A stretch of 6,113 nucleotides of DNA from positions 1 through 6,113 of the forward strand of contig JAQIBO010000072.1 in the NCBI GenBank assembly GCA_027859055.1. Reading direction: 5' to 3'. Both the position numbers and the translations under genes were made by a program. Position 1 is the first letter of the stretch. Every line of letters begins with the position of its first letter. Positions 3,942-6,113 of this stretch are shown in pieces. Below the pieces are notes generated by a model. That model made no database searches. It saw nothing but the letters and a program-made list of their open reading frames with translations, and was not told the origin of the DNA. The stretch comes from Spirochaeta sp. Lineage in GTDB: Bacteria; Spirochaetota; Spirochaetia; DSM-27196; Alkalispirochaetaceae.

Positions 3942-5342
3942 CTACCGCTTTGGCCTGCCGCCGAACGAAACGCCGACGCCGAGATCAACTCCCACGGCGA
4001 GACCGTTGTCGGGTAAGGTCGACTCGGGGAGACCGTTGGAGATATCCTCATCAACAGATCCTGGAACCCCTTGATAGCCAATCAAATCAACGCTCATCTG
4101 CAAGTGGTATCTGCGCCAGTGGAGTCTCCCGAAGAGCTGGATACCAGCCAGACCGTACAGGTTGCCCACCTCACCAAAAGCGACCTCTGACTCCTCTCGA
4201 TAGGTCACCGTGACCCCGGCGAGGCCCAGTATACCGCCGCCTGATAGATCCGCGCTGAACGCGCCGGCGTGCCCGGTAAGAAGGCGGTACCCCGCGTAGA
4301 GTTGGACCTGCCCCAGTTCATCACCTCGAATGTACCCCGGCTGGACGTCTTCGGGACTTTGATCCTCGTCAAAGGTACCCTCGAACAGTACGGATATTCC
4401 TCCCTGGAACCTCTCTTCGAATTCAGCGAGGAACAAAAGCCCGAAACCACCGAATAGGGCATTGCCGTCTGCCCCGAGGGCGTTGTCTGTATCAGGCAGG
4501 TTGGCAAGACGGGTGCTGAAGCCTACTGTCAAGATCGGCCTCCTCCCCGGGCTCCGACGAGTCTCACGGGTCCAGGGCCACAGGGGGATCTCCGGTTCCT
4601 CAGGCTCCGGTTGGGGCTCCTCGGCGACCGCCTGATCATCCCGCTCCTCGGTGGTGACCGTCGGCTCGTCGGCCGCCACCGGCTCCGCTTCCACCGGCTC
4701 AACGATCGCAAAGGAGATCGACGTCGGTTCATCCTCGGTGATGGTGACCTCCCGGCGCAGGACCACCGCGCCCGGATCCGCGCCGTTGTTGGCGACCACC
4801 GTGATCTCCCGCGTGCCGATGAGCACGTTCTGGACTCGTGATTCATCGACGACGACCTGCCGGCCGTCCACGAGGATTCGATAGCTGCCCTCAGCCCAGC
4901 CGGTGTTCTCGGCAAGCACGGAGCCGAACGCGATGCGCTGCCCGCTGAACGTGGTCAGGAAGATGAGGGCCAGCTCATCGGCCACGTCAAACGTAGCAAA
5001 GAGCGAGTCGGCGAGAAGCGTCTCGGAGGCGTCTACCGCATCGGCGCCGCGGTCCCAGACCGCCGCCGATATCGCAAAGCCCTCACCGGCGATTACCCCC
5101 GCCGGTATTCGCTCGGCGGGTAGCTCCCGCAGCTCAAAATCGCCGAGTTGACGCAGGGTGATCTCGATCGTCTCGGCAACCGTATCGCCAACCGGGTCCA
5201 GGGATGGATTTCCGGTGGTGTTCGCAGGCGGGACAACGAGCACCCACGGGGTGAGGTCCAGTGCCTGCGCACCCGGAGACGCGACGGCGTAGAGAAGCAA
5301 TACAAGAAACGGTACAAATCGGAACCGAAGTCGAAAAATCAT
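3942..5342 (-). CDS. Exported beta-barrel-type protein with PEGA-like module
   Basis: A 466-residue protein that I cannot name. Residues 1-27 are a signal peptide: basic RLRFR start, hydrophobic VPFLVLLLYAVA, and AQA before the likely cleavage site. Residues 30-75 (VLVVPPANTTGNPSLDPVGDTVAETIEITL) resemble the N-terminal domain of TolB/CsgG-like periplasmic proteins. Residues 152-214 (GSYRILVDGRQVVVDESRVQNVLIGTREITVV) look like a PEGA-type beta module. Residues 215-252 are an acidic Pro/Glu-rich linker. From about 266 to 460, alternating hydrophobic strands (ILTVGFSTRLANL, GQVQLYAGYRLLTG, NLYGLAGIQLFGRLHWRRYHLQMSVDL, LAVGVDLGVGVSF) suggest an outer-membrane barrel, although the C-terminus GGRPKR is not the usual terminal aromatic. 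It plausibly links periplasm and outer membrane. The stop is TAG at 3942-3944. The ATG is set by the signal peptide. It lies downstream of msrB in the same direction. Confidence 0.75.
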   Translation of the reverse strand: MIFRLRFRFVPFLVLLLYAVASPGAQALDLTPWVLVVPPANTTGNPSLDPVGDTVAETIEITLRQLGDFELRELPAERIPAGVIAGEGFAISAAVWDRGADAVDASETLLADSLFATFDVADELALIFLTTFSGQRIAFGSVLAENTGWAEGSYRILVDGRQVVVDESRVQNVLIGTREITVVANNGADPGAVVLRREVTITEDEPTSISFAIVEPVEAEPVAADEPTVTTEERDDQAVAEEPQPEPEEPEIPLWPWTRETRRSPGRRPILTVGFSTRLANLPDTDNALGADGNALFGGFGLLFLAEFEERFQGGISVLFEGTFDEDQSPEDVQPGYIRGDELGQVQLYAGYRLLTGHAGAFSADLSGGGILGLAGVTVTYREESEVAFGEVGNLYGLAGIQLFGRLHWRRYHLQMSVDLIGYQGVPGSVDEDISNGLPESTLPDNGLAVGVDLGVGVSFGGRPKR

Positions 5343-5343
5343 A

Positions 5344-5348
5344 CTCCT
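5344..5348 (-). promoter_or_regulatory. Shine-Dalgarno of the barrel gene, unusually close
   Basis: AGGAG ends one base before the ATG at 5342, a much tighter spacing than the usual 5-9 nt. An in-frame TGA at 5361-5363 rules out an upstream start, and the next in-frame alternative (TTG, codon 15) would destroy the signal peptide. Initiation may be weak, or partly dependent on msrB read-through. Confidence 0.5.
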
Positions 5349-5380
5349 AGTGTAGCTTAATCAAAATCGGGCCGTCGACG

Positions 5381-5400
5381 GGCCGGGGGGACCCCCGGCC
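5381..5400 (-). terminator. GC-rich hairpin between msrB and the barrel gene
   Basis: GGCCGGGGG and CCCCCGGCC are a perfect 9-bp inverted repeat around two bases (a practical loop of four), 13 bp past the msrB stop. A second small palindrome, CCGTCGACGG, follows at 5372-5381. A short T-run (GATTTTGATT, 5358-5367) lies further downstream but is not adjacent, so termination could be weak or factor-dependent. Confidence 0.5.
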
Positions 5401-5412
5401 GGCTCTCCTCCC

Positions 5413-6113
5413 TCACTCCGCCGACAGCAGAAGCTCCGGCGGGTCTTCTCCTTCAGGGACAAAGATGAGGGCTTCACCGTTTATGCAGTAGCGCTGGTAG
5501 GTGGGTGCCGGGCCGTCGGTAAAGACGTGGCCCAAGTGGGCTCCCGAGAGGGAGTCCACCACCTCGATATTCCGGGAATAGAAGGAGACCTCCGTGAAGT
5601 AGGCCACCGCGTCGGGGGCTATGGGCTTGGTGAAGCTGGGCCACCCTGTGCCGGAGTCAAACTTGTCCTCCGAACTGAACAGGGGCTGCCCCGTTGCCCG
5701 GGAGTAATAGATGCCCGGCTCGTACACCTTGTCCAGGGGACTGGTAAAGGCCCGTTCCGTCCCGGACTGCCGGATAATGCGAAACTGCGTCGGTGTCAGA
5801 CGCTGTCGCCACTGCTCCTCCGACAGCTGCACCGGAAACGTTCCATTCCGGCTCTCTTCCGGATGAATGACCCGGCGATCCACATCGTATCGCATGGCCG
5901 CGGTGACCAGAGGGTGTCCATCCACTTCCCAGGACGCCACCCGTTCCCGAGCCAGATCCACTGACTCACGCCAGTCGGAAACATCCACGATATCAACCTC
6001 CCCGCCCGACATAGTTCGGGTGGTCATTGCCCCGCCGGTATCGGCGGAGGACTGCGCAGCCAGGAACATACCGCCCCACACCACCGGCATCGCAACCGCG
6101 GCTGCCGCTACCA
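5413..6113 (-). CDS. msrB: Exported peptide-methionine (R)-S-oxide reductase MsrB, 5' partial
   Basis: The frame is open to the window edge, so the start lies outside; the ATG at 6090 is inside a hydrophobic, Ala-rich stretch (VAAAAVAMPVVWGGMFLAAQSSA) that looks like the core of a signal peptide lacking its basic start. Numbering from that ATG, residues 84-211 are an MsrB domain that reduces methionine-R-sulfoxide, here probably in the periplasm: EPGIYYSRATGQPLFSS, KFDSGTGWPSF, GAHLGHVFTDGPAP and RYCINGEALIF. C202 is the catalytic Cys, with H185 and H188 in the HLGH segment. It is the only Cys visible: the CXXC zinc pairs are absent, and the usual recycling Cys of SGCGWPSF is Thr148. The N-terminal 80 residues are not recognised. 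The protein is otherwise complete, with its stop at 5413-5415. Confidence 0.92.
   Translation of the reverse strand, partial: VAAAAVAMPVVWGGMFLAAQSSADTGGAMTTRTMSGGEVDIVDVSDWRESVDLARERVASWEVDGHPLVTAAMRYDVDRRVIHPEESRNGTFPVQLSEEQWRQRLTPTQFRIIRQSGTERAFTSPLDKVYEPGIYYSRATGQPLFSSEDKFDSGTGWPSFTKPIAPDAVAYFTEVSFYSRNIEVVDSLSGAHLGHVFTDGPAPTYQRYCINGEALIFVPEGEDPPELLLSAE

Noticed and set aside
4269..5151. Several open frames on the plus strand opposite the barrel gene
   Set aside because: High-GC antisense shadows with Arg/Ser-rich composition, overlapping a convincing signal-peptide protein.
5527..5964. 145-codon plus-strand open frame opposite msrB
   Set aside because: Antisense to clearly conserved MsrB motifs; no recognisable protein of its own.

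Overview
This looks like an accessory toxin-antitoxin / antiphage island from a Gram-negative-type bacterium, set between repeat-rich DNA and ordinary envelope genes. An outer-membrane-type beta-barrel protein and an exported MsrB imply a diderm. The architecture of the barrel protein (TolB/CsgG-like N-terminus, PEGA-like module, acidic linker, barrel) would suit a spirochaete, but that is a weak guess. By eye, the right-hand genes are clearly more GC-rich than the central island, which suggests the island was acquired. No integrase, transposase or CRISPR array is visible.

Layout, left to right. Positions 1-271 hold no gene but carry an 82-bp-period tandem repeat and strong palindromes. Positions 271-1840 (minus strand) hold an intact type IV toxin-antitoxin operon, abiEi-abiEii. 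Its promoter lies inside two 36-bp operator-like repeats and appears to give a leaderless mRNA. Positions 1883-2565 are a graveyard: a decayed DUF4258-type toxin gene, one copy of a 105-bp repeat, and an in-frame chimera of an MNT nucleotidyltransferase and a HEPN ribonuclease that has lost key residues of both. Positions 2606-3255 (plus strand) hold an intact MntA-HepT (MNT-HEPN) operon with an ATGA overlap. Positions 3358-3472 hold a degenerate tRNA-Arg(CCU)-like sequence split by a 40-nt insert in the T stem. Positions 3474-3745 hold a second 82-bp-period array running straight into the second copy of the 105-bp repeat. Positions 3942-5342 (minus) encode the exported barrel protein, and 5413-6113 (minus) encode the C-terminal part of an exported MsrB whose 5' end lies outside the window.

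How it fits together (inference): the locus seems to have accumulated small two-gene toxin-antitoxin modules one after another. Two are intact and divergently transcribed (AbiE and MntA-HepT) and at least two are dead. Related tandem repeats lie on both sides, a direct-repeat pair is internal, and a tRNA relic sits at the right edge. The most interesting parts are the AbiE operator/leaderless promoter, the dead MNT-HEPN chimera beside its live relative, the interrupted tRNA, and the 82-bp palindromic repeat family.
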